A DNA stretch of 64,000 nt. Origin: an uncultured Christensenellaceae bacterium (GTDB taxonomy: Bacteria > Bacillota > Clostridia > Christensenellales > UBA3700). The notes below the pieces were generated by a model. That model worked only from the letters and a program-made list of their open reading frames with translations, ran no database searches and was not told the DNA's origin. Made by a program: the position numbers and the translations under genes. Location of the stretch: the NCBI GenBank assembly GCA_944380285.1, contig CALWGZ010000001.1:124001-188000 (forward strand), given 5' to 3'. This document shows positions 40,614 to 49,239 of the stretch, in pieces (position 1 is the stretch's first letter; every line of letters begins with the position of its first letter).

Positions 40614-43228
40614 CAATCTTTGAGCGCATCCGCCTGGCGGCGTATGTCGTCCGCCTTTTGGCGGTTGGCGGCGAGCTTTGCCGTCTCCTTGTCTATCAAC
40701 GCCTTGGGCGCCTTGGCGACAAAACCCTTGTTGGCAAGCAGTTTTTCGCCGCGCTCGATCTCGGCGAGCGTCGCCGCGAGCTGCTTGTCCAGCCTCTCTA
40801 TCTCGGCGGAGATGTCGACAAGTTCACCGAGCGGCACATATGCGGTGCCGTACGCGCCGACAAGCGACACGACCTTGCCCTCGGGCTTGACGCCGAACGT
40901 CACGTTCTCCACGCCCGCGAGCCGCTTGACATAGTCGGCGTCCTTTGCCGCGATCACGTCCGAAACGAGATACAGGTTGACCTTTTTGCCCGGCGCGACG
41001 CCCTTCTCCGCCTTCATGTTGCGCAGCGCGCGGATCAGCTCGATCACCTTCTCAAAGCGCTTGCGCTCGGCGGTGTAGTTGTACTTCTTGTCCGCCTCGG
41101 GCCAATCGGTCAGCATTATGCTCTGCCTGCGCCCCGGCAGGTTGCGGTAGATCTCGTCGGTGATGAACGGCACGATCGGATGCATCAATTTGAGCACCGT
41201 CTCGAGCACATGCACGAGTACCCCCGCGGTGCGCGCCTTCTTCTCGGGATCGTCCGAGTAGAGCGACGTCTTGGCAAGCTCGATGTACCAATCGCAGAAC
41301 TGCGACCACACAAAGTCGTACAGCTTGCCGTCCGCCATGCCGATCTCGTACTTGTCGAGAGACTTGGTCACCTCTTTGATCGTGCGGTTGAGCTCGGACA
41401 ATATCCACTTGTCCGCCGCCGTCAGACGGAACGTCCCAAGCTTCGCGGGCTTGACGCCCTCGATGTTCATCAACACAAAGCGCGACGCGTTCCACAACTT
41501 GTTCATGAAGTTGCGCGCGCTCTCCGTCTTTTCGTCCGAGTAGCGCGTGTCGCTGCCCGGCGCGATGCCCTGAGTCAGCGAAAAACGCAAGCTGTCCGCA
41601 CCGTACTTGTCGATCACTTCGAGCGGATCGATGCCGTTGCCCAAAGACTTGCTCATCTTGCGCCCGTCCTTGTCGCGGACGATGCCGTGGATCAGCACCT
41701 CGGGGAACGGGATGTCGCCCATGTGCTCTATCCCCGAGAAGATCATGCGCGCGACCCAGAAGAAGATGATGTCGTACGCGGTCACCAATATGCTGTTGGG
41801 ATAGAAGTATTTGAGGTCTTCCGTCTTGTCGGGATAGCCCAGCGTCGAGAACGGCCAAAGCGCGCTCGAAAACCATGTGTCGAGCACGTCTTCGTCCTGC
41901 TTGAAATGCGTGCCGCCGCACTTGGGACACACGCTCGGCGCGCTCTTTGCGACGACCGTCTCGCCGCAGTCTTCGCAATAGTACGCCGGGATGCGGTGCC
42001 CCCACCACAATTGACGCGAAATGCACCAATCGCGGACGTTCTCCATCCAATTGAGATAGATCTTGGAAAAGCGCCCCGGGATGAACTCTATCTTCTTCTT
42101 GCGCACCGCGTCGATCGCCGGCTTCGCCAGCCCGTCCATCTTGACGAACCATTGCTTGGACACGATCGGCTCGACCGTGCAGCCGCAGCGATAGCACTCG
42201 CCGACGTTGTGCTTGTAGTCCTCTATCCTCACCATGTAGCCGCCCGCTTGCAGATCGGCGACCACCTTCGCCCTCGCCTCTTCACGCGACAGCCCCGCAT
42301 ATGCGCCGGCTTGCTCGTTGAGCGAACCGTCGTCGTTCATGATCCTGATCACCGGCAGATCGTGGCGCTTGCCCACCTCAAAGTCGTTGGGATCGTGCGC
42401 AGGGGTGATCTTGACCGCGCCGCTGCCGAAATCCTTTTCGACATATTCGTCCGCGATCACGGGGATCTCGCGGTCGGTCAACGGCAATTTGAGCATCTTG
42501 CCCACAGCGTCCTTGTAGCGCGCGTCCGTCGGGTTGACCGCGACCGCGGTGTCGCCCAGCATCGTCTCCGGACGCGTCGTCGCGACGACTATCTCGCCGC
42601 TGCCGTCGACGAACGGATAGCGGATGTGCCAAAGATGCGACGCCTGCTCGGAATACTCGACCTCGGCGTCGCTGAGCGCCGTCTTGCACGACGGACACCA
42701 ATTGATGATGCGGTCGCCGCGATAGATCACGCCCTTGTTGTAGAGATTGACGAACACCTCGAGCACCGCCTTGGAACAACGCTCGTCCATCGTGAACGCC
42801 TCGCGCGACCAGTCGCACGACGAACCCAAACGGCGCAATTGCTTCTCTATCCTGCCTCCGTATTTCTCTTTCCACGCCCAAGCGCGCTGCAAAAAGCCCT
42901 CGCGCCCCACGTCTTTCTTGGTCAAGCCCTCTTCCTTTTTCATGTTCTCGACCACCTTGACCTCGGTCGCGATGGACGCGTGATCCGTGCCCGGCAGCCA
43001 AAGCGCGCAATAGCCGCTCATGCGCTTGTAACGCGTGATCACGTCCTGTATCGTCTGGTCGAGCGCGTGCCCCATGTGCAGCTGCCCGGTGATGTTGGGC
43101 GGCGGCATCATCACGCAAAAGGGCTCTTTGCGCTTGTCTATCTTGGCGACAAAATAGCCCTTGCTCTCCCATTCTTCATAGAGCCTCGTCTCGAAATCCT
43201 GTGGATCGTAGGTCTTCTTCATGTCCAT
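40613..43228 (-). CDS. valS: Valyl-tRNA synthetase
   Basis: 871 residues, charging tRNA-Val. HMGHALDQT (HIGH motif, near residue 51) and KMSKSLGNGIDP (near residue 527) are intact, with the CP1 editing region between (VVATTRPETMLGDTAV), Cys pairs of the zinc site (CEDCGE, CPKCGG) and a C-terminal coiled coil (IERLDKQLAATLAEIERGEK) that grips the tRNA, as in bacterial ValRS. GGAG precedes the ATG at 43228. It lies in an operon after pgsA. Confidence 0.96.
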   Translation of the reverse strand: MDMKKTYDPQDFETRLYEEWESKGYFVAKIDKRKEPFCVMMPPPNITGQLHMGHALDQTIQDVITRYKRMSGYCALWLPGTDHASIATEVKVVENMKKEEGLTKKDVGREGFLQRAWAWKEKYGGRIEKQLRRLGSSCDWSREAFTMDERCSKAVLEVFVNLYNKGVIYRGDRIINWCPSCKTALSDAEVEYSEQASHLWHIRYPFVDGSGEIVVATTRPETMLGDTAVAVNPTDARYKDAVGKMLKLPLTDREIPVIADEYVEKDFGSGAVKITPAHDPNDFEVGKRHDLPVIRIMNDDGSLNEQAGAYAGLSREEARAKVVADLQAGGYMVRIEDYKHNVGECYRCGCTVEPIVSKQWFVKMDGLAKPAIDAVRKKKIEFIPGRFSKIYLNWMENVRDWCISRQLWWGHRIPAYYCEDCGETVVAKSAPSVCPKCGGTHFKQDEDVLDTWFSSALWPFSTLGYPDKTEDLKYFYPNSILVTAYDIIFFWVARMIFSGIEHMGDIPFPEVLIHGIVRDKDGRKMSKSLGNGIDPLEVIDKYGADSLRFSLTQGIAPGSDTRYSDEKTESARNFMNKLWNASRFVLMNIEGVKPAKLGTFRLTAADKWILSELNRTIKEVTKSLDKYEIGMADGKLYDFVWSQFCDWYIELAKTSLYSDDPEKKARTAGVLVHVLETVLKLMHPIVPFITDEIYRNLPGRRQSIMLTDWPEADKKYNYTAERKRFEKVIELIRALRNMKAEKGVAPGKKVNLYLVSDVIAAKDADYVKRLAGVENVTFGVKPEGKVVSLVGAYGTAYVPLGELVDISAEIERLDKQLAATLAEIERGEKLLANKGFVAKAPKALIDKETAKLAANRQKADDIRRQADALKD

Positions 43229-43289
43229 AAAAATTCTCCGCTCCTTGTGAGTTTTCTTCGATGTTTATCTTTGTTTTCGTTTGTTTCGT

Positions 43290-43643
43290 TCAATCCGCGC
43301 AGACCAGCGCCGTCACCGCGCCCGCGACCAAGATCAGCGTTCCGACCAGCCGCACCGCCATCGACAGGTTTGTCTTGCCGATCGACTTGCGCGCACGACG
43401 CTCGGCGTCATCCTTTTCGGAACCGCCCTCCTGCTTCATCTTGCCGTCGTCGCGTTTGAGCGAGGCGATGTCGCGCCGCTTCGCGTACCACGCGTTCAAT
43501 GCTCGGGATATCCCGTCCGCCGCAAGCACGACGATCAGTCCGACGACCATCAGCACTATGCCGGCGATCACCCCGGGGCGGGTAAACCGCTCGGGCGAAA
43601 ATTCGAAAAAGTCTGCGGCAAGCCGCATCTCAAACGCCTTCAT
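43290..43643 (-). CDS. Small two-helix membrane protein, unknown
   Basis: 117 residues: a membrane helix near residues 24-43 (VIAGIVLMVVGLIVVLAADG), a charged cytoplasmic loop rich in K, R, D and E, and a C-terminal helix (VRLVGTLILVAGAVTALVCAD). The ATG overlaps the pgsA stop (ATGA). Between pgsA and valS it may be a lipid-synthesis or envelope accessory; no family recognised. Confidence 0.65.
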   Translation of the reverse strand: MKAFEMRLAADFFEFSPERFTRPGVIAGIVLMVVGLIVVLAADGISRALNAWYAKRRDIASLKRDDGKMKQEGGSEKDDAERRARKSIGKTNLSMAVRLVGTLILVAGAVTALVCAD

Positions 43644-44413
43644 TGCGCGGCTCCGTCAAGTTCGTCATCGGCGCTCGCCTGAGACGCTCCTTCGGCTTGC
43701 GCCGCGCTCTGCCGAGCCGCGATCGCCGCCTCTTTTTCGGTCGCAATGCCGTATTTGACCCTGAGCTGCTCTATCGTTTCGTCGCCCAAGGGCTCGCCGT
43801 TTTGATCAAGCTCCGCCAAAATGCCGCTGCGCTTGACCTTGTTCAATGCCTTCGCGTACTTGACGCCGTATTGTACGCCAGCGATCACCGCAAGCGCCGA
43901 GCCCGCGATCAGGATCGCAAGATCGATCCACTTGACCACGTCGTGCAGCTCCACCAAAAACGCGAGCGTTATACCGGCAAAATTGACCGCCGCGGCGGCT
44001 TTGCCCCACTTGTTCGCCATCTGCTCGACCTGCCGCTTGCTCGCGCGCATGAAATACTTGCTGGAAAAGAGCATGTACAGCTCCTTGGCGATGATGATCG
44101 CGATGAACGCCCAATGCATCAACCCGATGATGCCCAGCGTCAGCATCGCAAAACATTGCAGCAGCTTGTCCGCAACGGGATCCAACACCTTGCCGATGTC
44201 CGACACCATGTTGAAATGACGCGCGATCCATCCGTCCGCAATGTCCGTCGCCGAAGCGAACACGAACAGCCCGAATCCCGCCCACAGATATTGCGACGCC
44301 TCTCTGTCCGCAAAATAGGCGAACATCATCCACAAAAAGAACGGCAGGCACAACAGCCTGATGTAGGTCAATATGTTGGGGACGGTGAATGCGTCTTTCT
44401 TGGAAAACTTCAT
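43640..44413 (-). CDS. pgsA: CDP-diacylglycerol-glycerol-3-phosphate 3-phosphatidyltransferase
   Basis: 257 residues with the CDP-alcohol phosphotransferase motif DG-x2-AR-x8-G-x3-D-x3-D, seen as DGWIARHFNMVSDIGKVLDP with the last Asp in VADK, near residues 60-82. About five membrane helices surround it. It would make phosphatidylglycerophosphate, the committed step to phosphatidylglycerol and cardiolipin. The C-terminus after residue 205 is an unusual 50-residue charged Ala/Glu/Gln extension. A good promoter and GGAG site precede it; it heads the operon to valS. Confidence 0.88.
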   Translation of the reverse strand: MKFSKKDAFTVPNILTYIRLLCLPFFLWMMFAYFADREASQYLWAGFGLFVFASATDIADGWIARHFNMVSDIGKVLDPVADKLLQCFAMLTLGIIGLMHWAFIAIIIAKELYMLFSSKYFMRASKRQVEQMANKWGKAAAAVNFAGITLAFLVELHDVVKWIDLAILIAGSALAVIAGVQYGVKYAKALNKVKRSGILAELDQNGEPLGDETIEQLRVKYGIATEKEAAIAARQSAAQAEGASQASADDELDGAAQ

Positions 44414-44458
44414 TTGATTGCTCCGTATTTTTTTACAACACGTTTTGTTGCACCGCCT

Positions 44459-44487
44459 ATTATAGCACGCAGGGCGCGCGAGCGCAA
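44459..44487 (-). promoter_or_regulatory. Promoter of the pgsA-valS operon
   Basis: Minus strand: TTGCGC (44487-44482), 17 bp, TATAAT (44464-44459). The leader carries a small CAACA/TGTTG hairpin before the ribosome site. The -35 box lies only 6 bp from the left end of repeat copy 3. Confidence 0.6.
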
Positions 44488-44493
44488 CTTATT

Positions 44494-44760
44494 TTGAGGG
44501 GGCACCATTTTGCTTTTCGCTCAAATCAATGCCGCTTGCAAGCAAATCGCTTGCAGGCGGCATTTTCATATGAGCGGCGAAATGGTTCCCCCTCAATACT
44601 CCCCCTCCGACACGACAAGCGCTCGCTCACCGCTCGCGGTCGTGTAAGGTGAAGTCCCCGAAGAGCGCGGTCGTTCGGGGACTTCGTTATCAAGTCGCGC
44701 GAGAAGCGCGGTTTCGCGCGACATTTTCTGTGCCGCGCCGCAAAGCGAGCGCGGAACAAA
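44494..44760 (+). repeat. Structured intergenic repeat family, copy 3
   Basis: Hairpin A (44494-44596): TTGAGGGGG with CCCCCTCAA, ACCATTT with AAATGGT, and an inner ATGCCGC/GCGGCAT plus TGCAAGC/GCTTGCA helix. Linker TACTCCCC follows. Hairpin B: ACACGAC/GTCGTGT. Hairpin C (44651-44685): GAAGTCCCCGAA and TTCGGGGACTTC around a loop with AGCGCGGT. Hairpin D (44694-44722) is identical to copies 1 and 2, then ATTTTCTGT as in copy 2. The stems of A and C differ from copy 1 yet stay complementary. It fills the space between the divergent pgsA and ABC-importer genes. Confidence 0.8.
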
Positions 44761-44797
44761 ACAGGGTGCCATCTCAAAAAGCGGAGCATATTATGCA

Positions 44798-44829
44798 ATG
44801 TGTTCCCTTGCAAAATTTTCGGGACACAT
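44798..44829 (+). promoter_or_regulatory. Leader hairpin before the NMT1/SsuA-like importer operon
   Basis: ATGTGT and CCC (44798-44807) pair with GGG and ACACAT (44821-44829) with one bulged T, ending 4-5 nt before the GGAG ribosome site. It could gate translation or be an operator. TPP-riboswitch landmarks are absent. Confidence 0.4.
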
Positions 44830-44842
44830 CTTTGGAGATTGT

Positions 44843-45853
44843 ATGAAAAAATTGTTCACTCTTTTGCTTGTGCTGTGCGTCGCGGCGATCGCCTGCGCGT
44901 TCTGCTTCCCCGGTTGCACCGCCGAACAGGGCACCATCAGGTTGATCGAGGTCACACACTCAGTCTTTTATGCTCCTCTTTACGCCGCGATAGACGGCGG
45001 CTTCTTCGAGGACGAGGGCATCACGATCGAACTCACCAACGGCGGCGGCGCGGATAAGTGCATGACCGCCGTGCTTGCAAATCAAGCCGATATCGGCTTT
45101 CACGGACCCGAAGCGGTCATCTATGTCGCCGCAGAAAAGAGCGACGACTTTCCGGTCATCTTCGGACAGCTCACCGAAAAGGACGGTTCTTTCTTGATGG
45201 CGCGCGAGCCGATCGACGACTTTGAATGGTCCGACCTCGAGGGCAAAGAGGTCATCGGCGGAAGGCGCGGAGGTGTGCCTGCGATGGCGCTCGAACACGC
45301 GATGCTCGTCAATGGTCTGGTCGACGGCGTCAACGTGACGATCAATTATGACGTCCAATACGACCTCATCGGCGCGGCGTTCGAGGGCGGCACGGGCGAC
45401 TTTTGCACTATGTTCGAGCCCGCCGCGAGCGCGATGGAGGACCGCGGTGTGGGCTACAAGGTCGCGTCCGTAGGCGAAGCCGCAGGCGATATGCCCTTCA
45501 CCGCGTTCTCCGCCAAGCAGAGCTGGCTGGAAGAGAACGCCGAGACCGCCGCCGCGTTCTGCCGCGCTATGACAAGGGCGATAGATTTCGTCCAAACCTC
45601 TTCCGCCGAAAAGATCGCCGAAGTCGTGCTGCCCTCCTTCCCCGGCACCGACGTCGCCACGCTCGCGAACGCGATCCAAGCCTACAAGGATATCGGCGCG
45701 TACAGCTCGTCTCTTGTTATGGACAAATCGGACCTAGACGCCCTGCAAGCGATCATCATCGAAGCCGGCGTGATCGACGAGAAGGTCGACTTTGAAAAGA
45801 TCGTCGACAACTCGTTCGCCAAAGCCGCCGAAAGCGAAGTCTCGGGGGCGTGA
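44843..45853 (+). CDS. NMT1/SsuA-type ABC substrate-binding lipoprotein
   Basis: 336 residues from the ATG at 44843 (GGAG upstream). A signal peptide ends in CFPGC, a lipobox-like site. The binding fold has the family markers: an opening strand (IRLIEVTHSVFYAPLYAAID), GFFEDEGI, an ADIGFHGPEA ligand-loop region and WSDLEGKEVIGGRRGG. Relatives bind nitrate, aliphatic sulfonates or the thiamine pyrimidine precursor; the ligand here cannot be told. It is the first gene of a three-gene plus-strand importer. Confidence 0.88.
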   Translation: MKKLFTLLLVLCVAAIACAFCFPGCTAEQGTIRLIEVTHSVFYAPLYAAIDGGFFEDEGITIELTNGGGADKCMTAVLANQADIGFHGPEAVIYVAAEKSDDFPVIFGQLTEKDGSFLMAREPIDDFEWSDLEGKEVIGGRRGGVPAMALEHAMLVNGLVDGVNVTINYDVQYDLIGAAFEGGTGDFCTMFEPAASAMEDRGVGYKVASVGEAAGDMPFTAFSAKQSWLEENAETAAAFCRAMTRAIDFVQTSSAEKIAEVVLPSFPGTDVATLANAIQAYKDIGAYSSSLVMDKSDLDALQAIIIEAGVIDEKVDFEKIVDNSFAKAAESEVSGA

Positions 45854-45854
45854 G

Positions 45855-46631
45855 ATGGAGCGCCCCATCCCCGTCGTCCTCAAAGACGTCGGGCTGACAT
45901 ACCACACCTCGGACGGTGAGACCAAAGCGGTCGAGCACCTTTCGCTCACACTCAAATACGGCGACATCTTGGGCATTGTCGGTCCGAGCGGCTCGGGCAA
46001 GACCACCCTTCTTTCCGTCGTCGCCGGCATCCTTGCGCCGACCGAAGGCAAGGTCGAAGTGTGCGGGCTGCCGCCATCGGAAGGCAAAGACAAGTGCGGC
46101 TATATGTTGCAGCGCGACGAACTGTTCCCGTGGCTGACGATCATCGACAACGTGCTGCTCTCCGCCAAGGTCAAGGGGCTGAAAGACAGGCGCGCCTATG
46201 CCGAAAATTTGCTGGACAAATACGGACTCAAAGCGTATGCCGACAGGTATCCGCGCGAGCTGTCGGGAGGTATGCGACAGCGCGTCGCGCTCATCCGCAC
46301 GCTCGTCCCATCGCCCGAGATCCTGCTCCTCGACGAACCGTTCGGTGCGCTCGACTTTCAGACGCGCGTCTACGTCGTCGACGACGTGCGCAAGATCATC
46401 AAAAACGAGGGTAAAAGCGCGCTCTTCGTCACCCACGACATCTCGGAGGCGATCTCGATGTGCGACGCGCTCGCCGTACTCTCGGCGCGGCCCGCGCACG
46501 TCAAAAAGTTCTTCGACCTGTCCCGCCTCGCCCACCTCTCGCCCATGCAGCGGCGCGACGATCCGTCGTTCGGCGCGCTCTACGACGAGGTGTGGAAGGC
46601 GCTCGAATTCAAAAAGGAAAACGAAATATGA
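45855..46631 (+). CDS. ABC transporter ATP-binding protein (TauB/SsuB-like)
   Basis: 258 residues with a complete ABC set: Walker A GPSGSGKT near residue 44, Q-loop in MLQRDELFPWLT, signature LSGGMRQR, Walker B LLLDEPFGALD, and switch His in FVTHDISEA. This arrangement with PFGALD and a DELFPW Q-loop is typical of the nitrate/sulfonate/taurine family. The ATG at 45855 begins 1 bp after the preceding stop; the 3' end overlaps the permease gene by 4 bp. Confidence 0.93.
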   Translation: MERPIPVVLKDVGLTYHTSDGETKAVEHLSLTLKYGDILGIVGPSGSGKTTLLSVVAGILAPTEGKVEVCGLPPSEGKDKCGYMLQRDELFPWLTIIDNVLLSAKVKGLKDRRAYAENLLDKYGLKAYADRYPRELSGGMRQRVALIRTLVPSPEILLLDEPFGALDFQTRVYVVDDVRKIIKNEGKSALFVTHDISEAISMCDALAVLSARPAHVKKFFDLSRLAHLSPMQRRDDPSFGALYDEVWKALEFKKENEI

Positions 46632-47458
46632 ATGACGTCAAGAAAAAAGAGCAAGGCTTCTCAAAGGCGCATATCGAATTTTTGGCAAAGAAACGACGCG
46701 AAAAGATCGCGATCTATTGCTGCCGCGTCGGCGTGCTCGTCGTCGTGCTCGCATTGTGGGAACTGCTCGCGTTTTGCGGCGCGATCGACGCGTTCATCAC
46801 CTCGTCCCCGTCGCGCATCGCCGCCAAATTGGCGCAGCTCGCGGCGGACGGCGAATTGTTCAAACACGCCGCAGTCACCTTGGGCGAAACGCTCGCCGGA
46901 TTTGCGATCGCTACCGTCGTCGGCACTCTCGTCGCGATAGGGCTGTGGTGGTGCGAACCTCTTCGCAAGACGCTGGAGCCGCACCTCGTCATCCTCAACG
47001 CTCTGCCAAAGATCGCGCTGGGTCCGATCATCATCATCTGGATGGGGTCGGGCGCCGGCGCGATCGTCTTCATGGCGGTGCTCATCTGCGTGATCATCAC
47101 CGTGATCGGCGTGCTGAGCGGCTTTATGCAGACGGACAAGGGCAAGTTGACGTTGATGGATACGCTCGGCGCGACCAAGCGGCAAAAATTGACGATGCTC
47201 GTGCTCCCCGCCAATATCCCGACGATCGTGTCCGCACTCAAGATCAACGTGGGGCTGAGTTGGGTCGGCTCGATCATGGGAGAATATCTCGTGTCCCGAG
47301 CGGGACTGGGGTATTTGATCATCTACGGCGGTCAGGTTTTCGACCTCGACCTCGTGATGACCTCGACGATCGTGCTCTGTGTGCTCGCCGCCGCGATGTA
47401 CGGCGCGGTCGCGCTGTTCGAAAAGGCAGTCGCCAAAAAATTCGACGCAGAAAGTTAA
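46628..47458 (+). CDS. ABC transporter permease (SsuC/TauC-like)
   Basis: 276 residues: a basic cytoplasmic N-terminus, then six membrane helices of the BPD_transp_1 type, with the coupling loop around TLGATKRQKLTMLVLPANIP (EAA-like) and the family's GLSWVGSIMGEYLVS stretch near the end. The ATG overlaps the ATPase stop (ATGA), so the three genes form one transcript that ends at the hairpins at 47463. Confidence 0.92.
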   Translation: MNDVKKKEQGFSKAHIEFLAKKRREKIAIYCCRVGVLVVVLALWELLAFCGAIDAFITSSPSRIAAKLAQLAADGELFKHAAVTLGETLAGFAIATVVGTLVAIGLWWCEPLRKTLEPHLVILNALPKIALGPIIIIWMGSGAGAIVFMAVLICVIITVIGVLSGFMQTDKGKLTLMDTLGATKRQKLTMLVLPANIPTIVSALKINVGLSWVGSIMGEYLVSRAGLGYLIIYGGQVFDLDLVMTSTIVLCVLAAAMYGAVALFEKAVAKKFDAES

Positions 47459-47462
47459 GCTC

Positions 47463-47510
47463 CCCGACCCTCGCGGTCGGGTACATAGAAAGCGAGCCGT
47501 TTGGCTCGCT
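47463..47510 (+). terminator. Tandem terminator hairpins of the importer operon
   Basis: CCCGACC/GGTCGGG (47463-47481) is followed by AGCGAGCC/GGCTCGCT (47491-47510) with TTATTAT after it. Both lie directly after the permease stop. Confidence 0.75.
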
Positions 47511-47549
47511 TATTATCAATTATTATTCATTAGCAATAAGTATTTTATA

Positions 47550-48902
47550 TTATAAAAGAAACATCGCCATATATATGGGCAAATAGACCATCCCGTCCTC
47601 GACCTTGAGATCGGCAGTATGCAAGACATAGGGCTCGTACAATTGCTCGGCGTATTTATTGACAAACTTTTTGAGCGAGTTCAATGTGTATCTCCCGGCG
47701 GATTTGACCTCTATCGGCGAGATGTTATGGCGCGATGTCGTCTTGCTCTTCGCGATCAAAAAGTCGATTTCCATACGCGAGTCGCTGTCCTTAGACGACT
47801 CGGAATAGAAGTACAACCTCCTCCCCCCGGCGGTCAACATTTGCGCAACCATATTCTCCATCAACATCCCGGCGTTGACCTCAAGCTTGTCGAAAAGCAA
47901 TTTTTTGTACAACTCTTGCGATACGATCGTGTTTTCGTCAAACGCGTGGCTGATCAAAAGTCCCGTGTCGCCCATATAACATTTGAGCGTCGGTCTGTCC
48001 ATCCTCATCTTCAGCCCTATCGTCGGCTCGGTCGTGTTGTAGCAAGGCGAAACTATCATCGCGTCGGTCAACCAAAACAGCGCGTCTTCATAGTCTCGCA
48101 TCCGCGCACCCTTTTGCAGCGCCGAGAGCTTAAACTTGCGGTCGTGCCGTTGCAATTGCGACGGTATGTCGTCGAAAATGCTCTCCGCTTTGAGCTCGCA
48201 GCCTTGCGCGTGCTTGACAATGTCGGAACGGTACAACTCCAAAATGTCGCGTTTGACCTCGTCCACTCTCTCAAAGTCTTGCGTATCGATATAGGTCTGC
48301 ACTGCTTGCGGCATGCCGCCTACGATCATGTATTGACGAAAGTAGTCCATCGCCTTGCGGTGCAACATTTGCCCGACCGCCTTCTTGCGCCCAAAACATG
48401 ACCGCAAATAGTCGATCATGACATCGTTGCCAACCGCCCACAAAAACTCTTCGAAGTCCATCGGACACATCTTTATGCGCCGCTCTTCCGACGGGATCAC
48501 TATGTCTTTTACATTCTTCTTGATCGACATCAGCGAGCCGGTCTCGATGTAGTCGTATCTGCCGTCGGCAACCAAATACTTGATCGCCGCCCTTGCGCGA
48601 GGACAAAGCTGTACTTCATCAAAGACGATCACACTTTCTCGCTCATACAACTTTACGCCGTAATAGTTGGACAACTTCAAAAACAACGTGTCCAAATCAT
48701 CAAGACCGTCGTCGAACAGCGAAGCGATCTGCTTCCCTGCACGGTTGAAGTCGACGAGAATGTACGACTTGTACTCTTCGCGCGCGAATTGCTCGGCAAT
48801 ATAACTCTTGCCGACGCGTCGTGCGCCTTCGAGCAAGACAGCCGTCTTGCCTGCCGAAGTTCGCTTCCATTCCTTGAGTTTGTCTAGAATTTTTCTCTTC
48901 AT
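47550..48902 (-). CDS. DUF4143-type AAA+ ATPase with PD-(D/E)XK-like C-terminus
   Basis: 450 residues from the ATG at 48902 (AGGAGAT upstream). An AAA+ domain has Walker A GARRVGKS near residue 27 and Walker B VIVFDEVQLCPRA near residue 92; the DUF4143 region follows, with MEIDFLIAK and PIEVKSAGRY near residues 400-420 giving an ExK-type nuclease-like core. Such ATPases are widespread in gut anaerobes, of unclear function, often mobile or stand-alone. It is followed by the importer operon facing it, and preceded by a 33-bp-periodic repeat array holding its promoter. Confidence 0.88.
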   Translation of the reverse strand: MKRKILDKLKEWKRTSAGKTAVLLEGARRVGKSYIAEQFAREEYKSYILVDFNRAGKQIASLFDDGLDDLDTLFLKLSNYYGVKLYERESVIVFDEVQLCPRARAAIKYLVADGRYDYIETGSLMSIKKNVKDIVIPSEERRIKMCPMDFEEFLWAVGNDVMIDYLRSCFGRKKAVGQMLHRKAMDYFRQYMIVGGMPQAVQTYIDTQDFERVDEVKRDILELYRSDIVKHAQGCELKAESIFDDIPSQLQRHDRKFKLSALQKGARMRDYEDALFWLTDAMIVSPCYNTTEPTIGLKMRMDRPTLKCYMGDTGLLISHAFDENTIVSQELYKKLLFDKLEVNAGMLMENMVAQMLTAGGRRLYFYSESSKDSDSRMEIDFLIAKSKTTSRHNISPIEVKSAGRYTLNSLKKFVNKYAEQLYEPYVLHTADLKVEDGMVYLPIYMAMFLL

Positions 48903-48920
48903 TTCCCATCTCCTGTACCT

Positions 48921-48949
48921 ATGATAACACGTTTTTGAAGTTTTTGCAA
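48921..48949 (-). promoter_or_regulatory. Promoter of the DUF4143 ATPase inside the repeat array
   Basis: Minus strand: TTGCAA (48949-48944), 17 bp, TATCAT (48926-48921). The first, most divergent repeat unit occupies exactly the spacer, so a protein bound to the repeats would compete with polymerase. Confidence 0.5.
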
Positions 48950-49075
48950 GTCGAATTTTACACATTTTTGAGGTTTTGCGACGAAGCAAATTACACATTT
49001 TCGAGGTTTACAAAGTTATAATTTTACACATTTTCGAGGTTTAGCAAATAGCGATCCTACACATTTTTGAGGTTT
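48926..49075. repeat. Five 18-bp repeats with exact 33-bp period
   Basis: TACACATTTTYGAGGTTT occurs at 48959, 48992, 49025 and 49058, with a weaker copy at 48926. Each is 18 bp, separated by unlike 15-bp spacers; the period is exactly 33 bp, three helical turns. The array sits upstream of the DUF4143 gene and its first unit lies in the promoter. An iteron-like or operator array is likely; it is not CRISPR. Bases 49076-49239 beyond it hold nothing recognisable. Confidence 0.85.
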
Positions 49076-49239
49076 AGGACTCGTTTTGCATTATTGCTCC
49101 GCCTGTTTACACTCAAAGATAGAGTTGTTTGCCGCCTTGTGAGCGCTCTCGAAAAGAATAGTTTTTTGTCGCCCCCGGCGTCTCTCGTCTTATGCTGCGT
49201 ATACTCTCGTGAGCGCTGCCGATCGTCGACCTATGCGCC

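Noticed and set aside
44760..44842. TPP or other known riboswitch before the NMT1-type importer
   Set aside because: The conserved TPP-site wording (CTGAGA, ACCTGA) is absent and the leader is too short.
48926..49075. Repeat array considered as a CRISPR array
   Set aside because: Repeats of 18 bp and spacers of 15 bp are too short, there is no cas gene, and the first unit forms part of a promoter.
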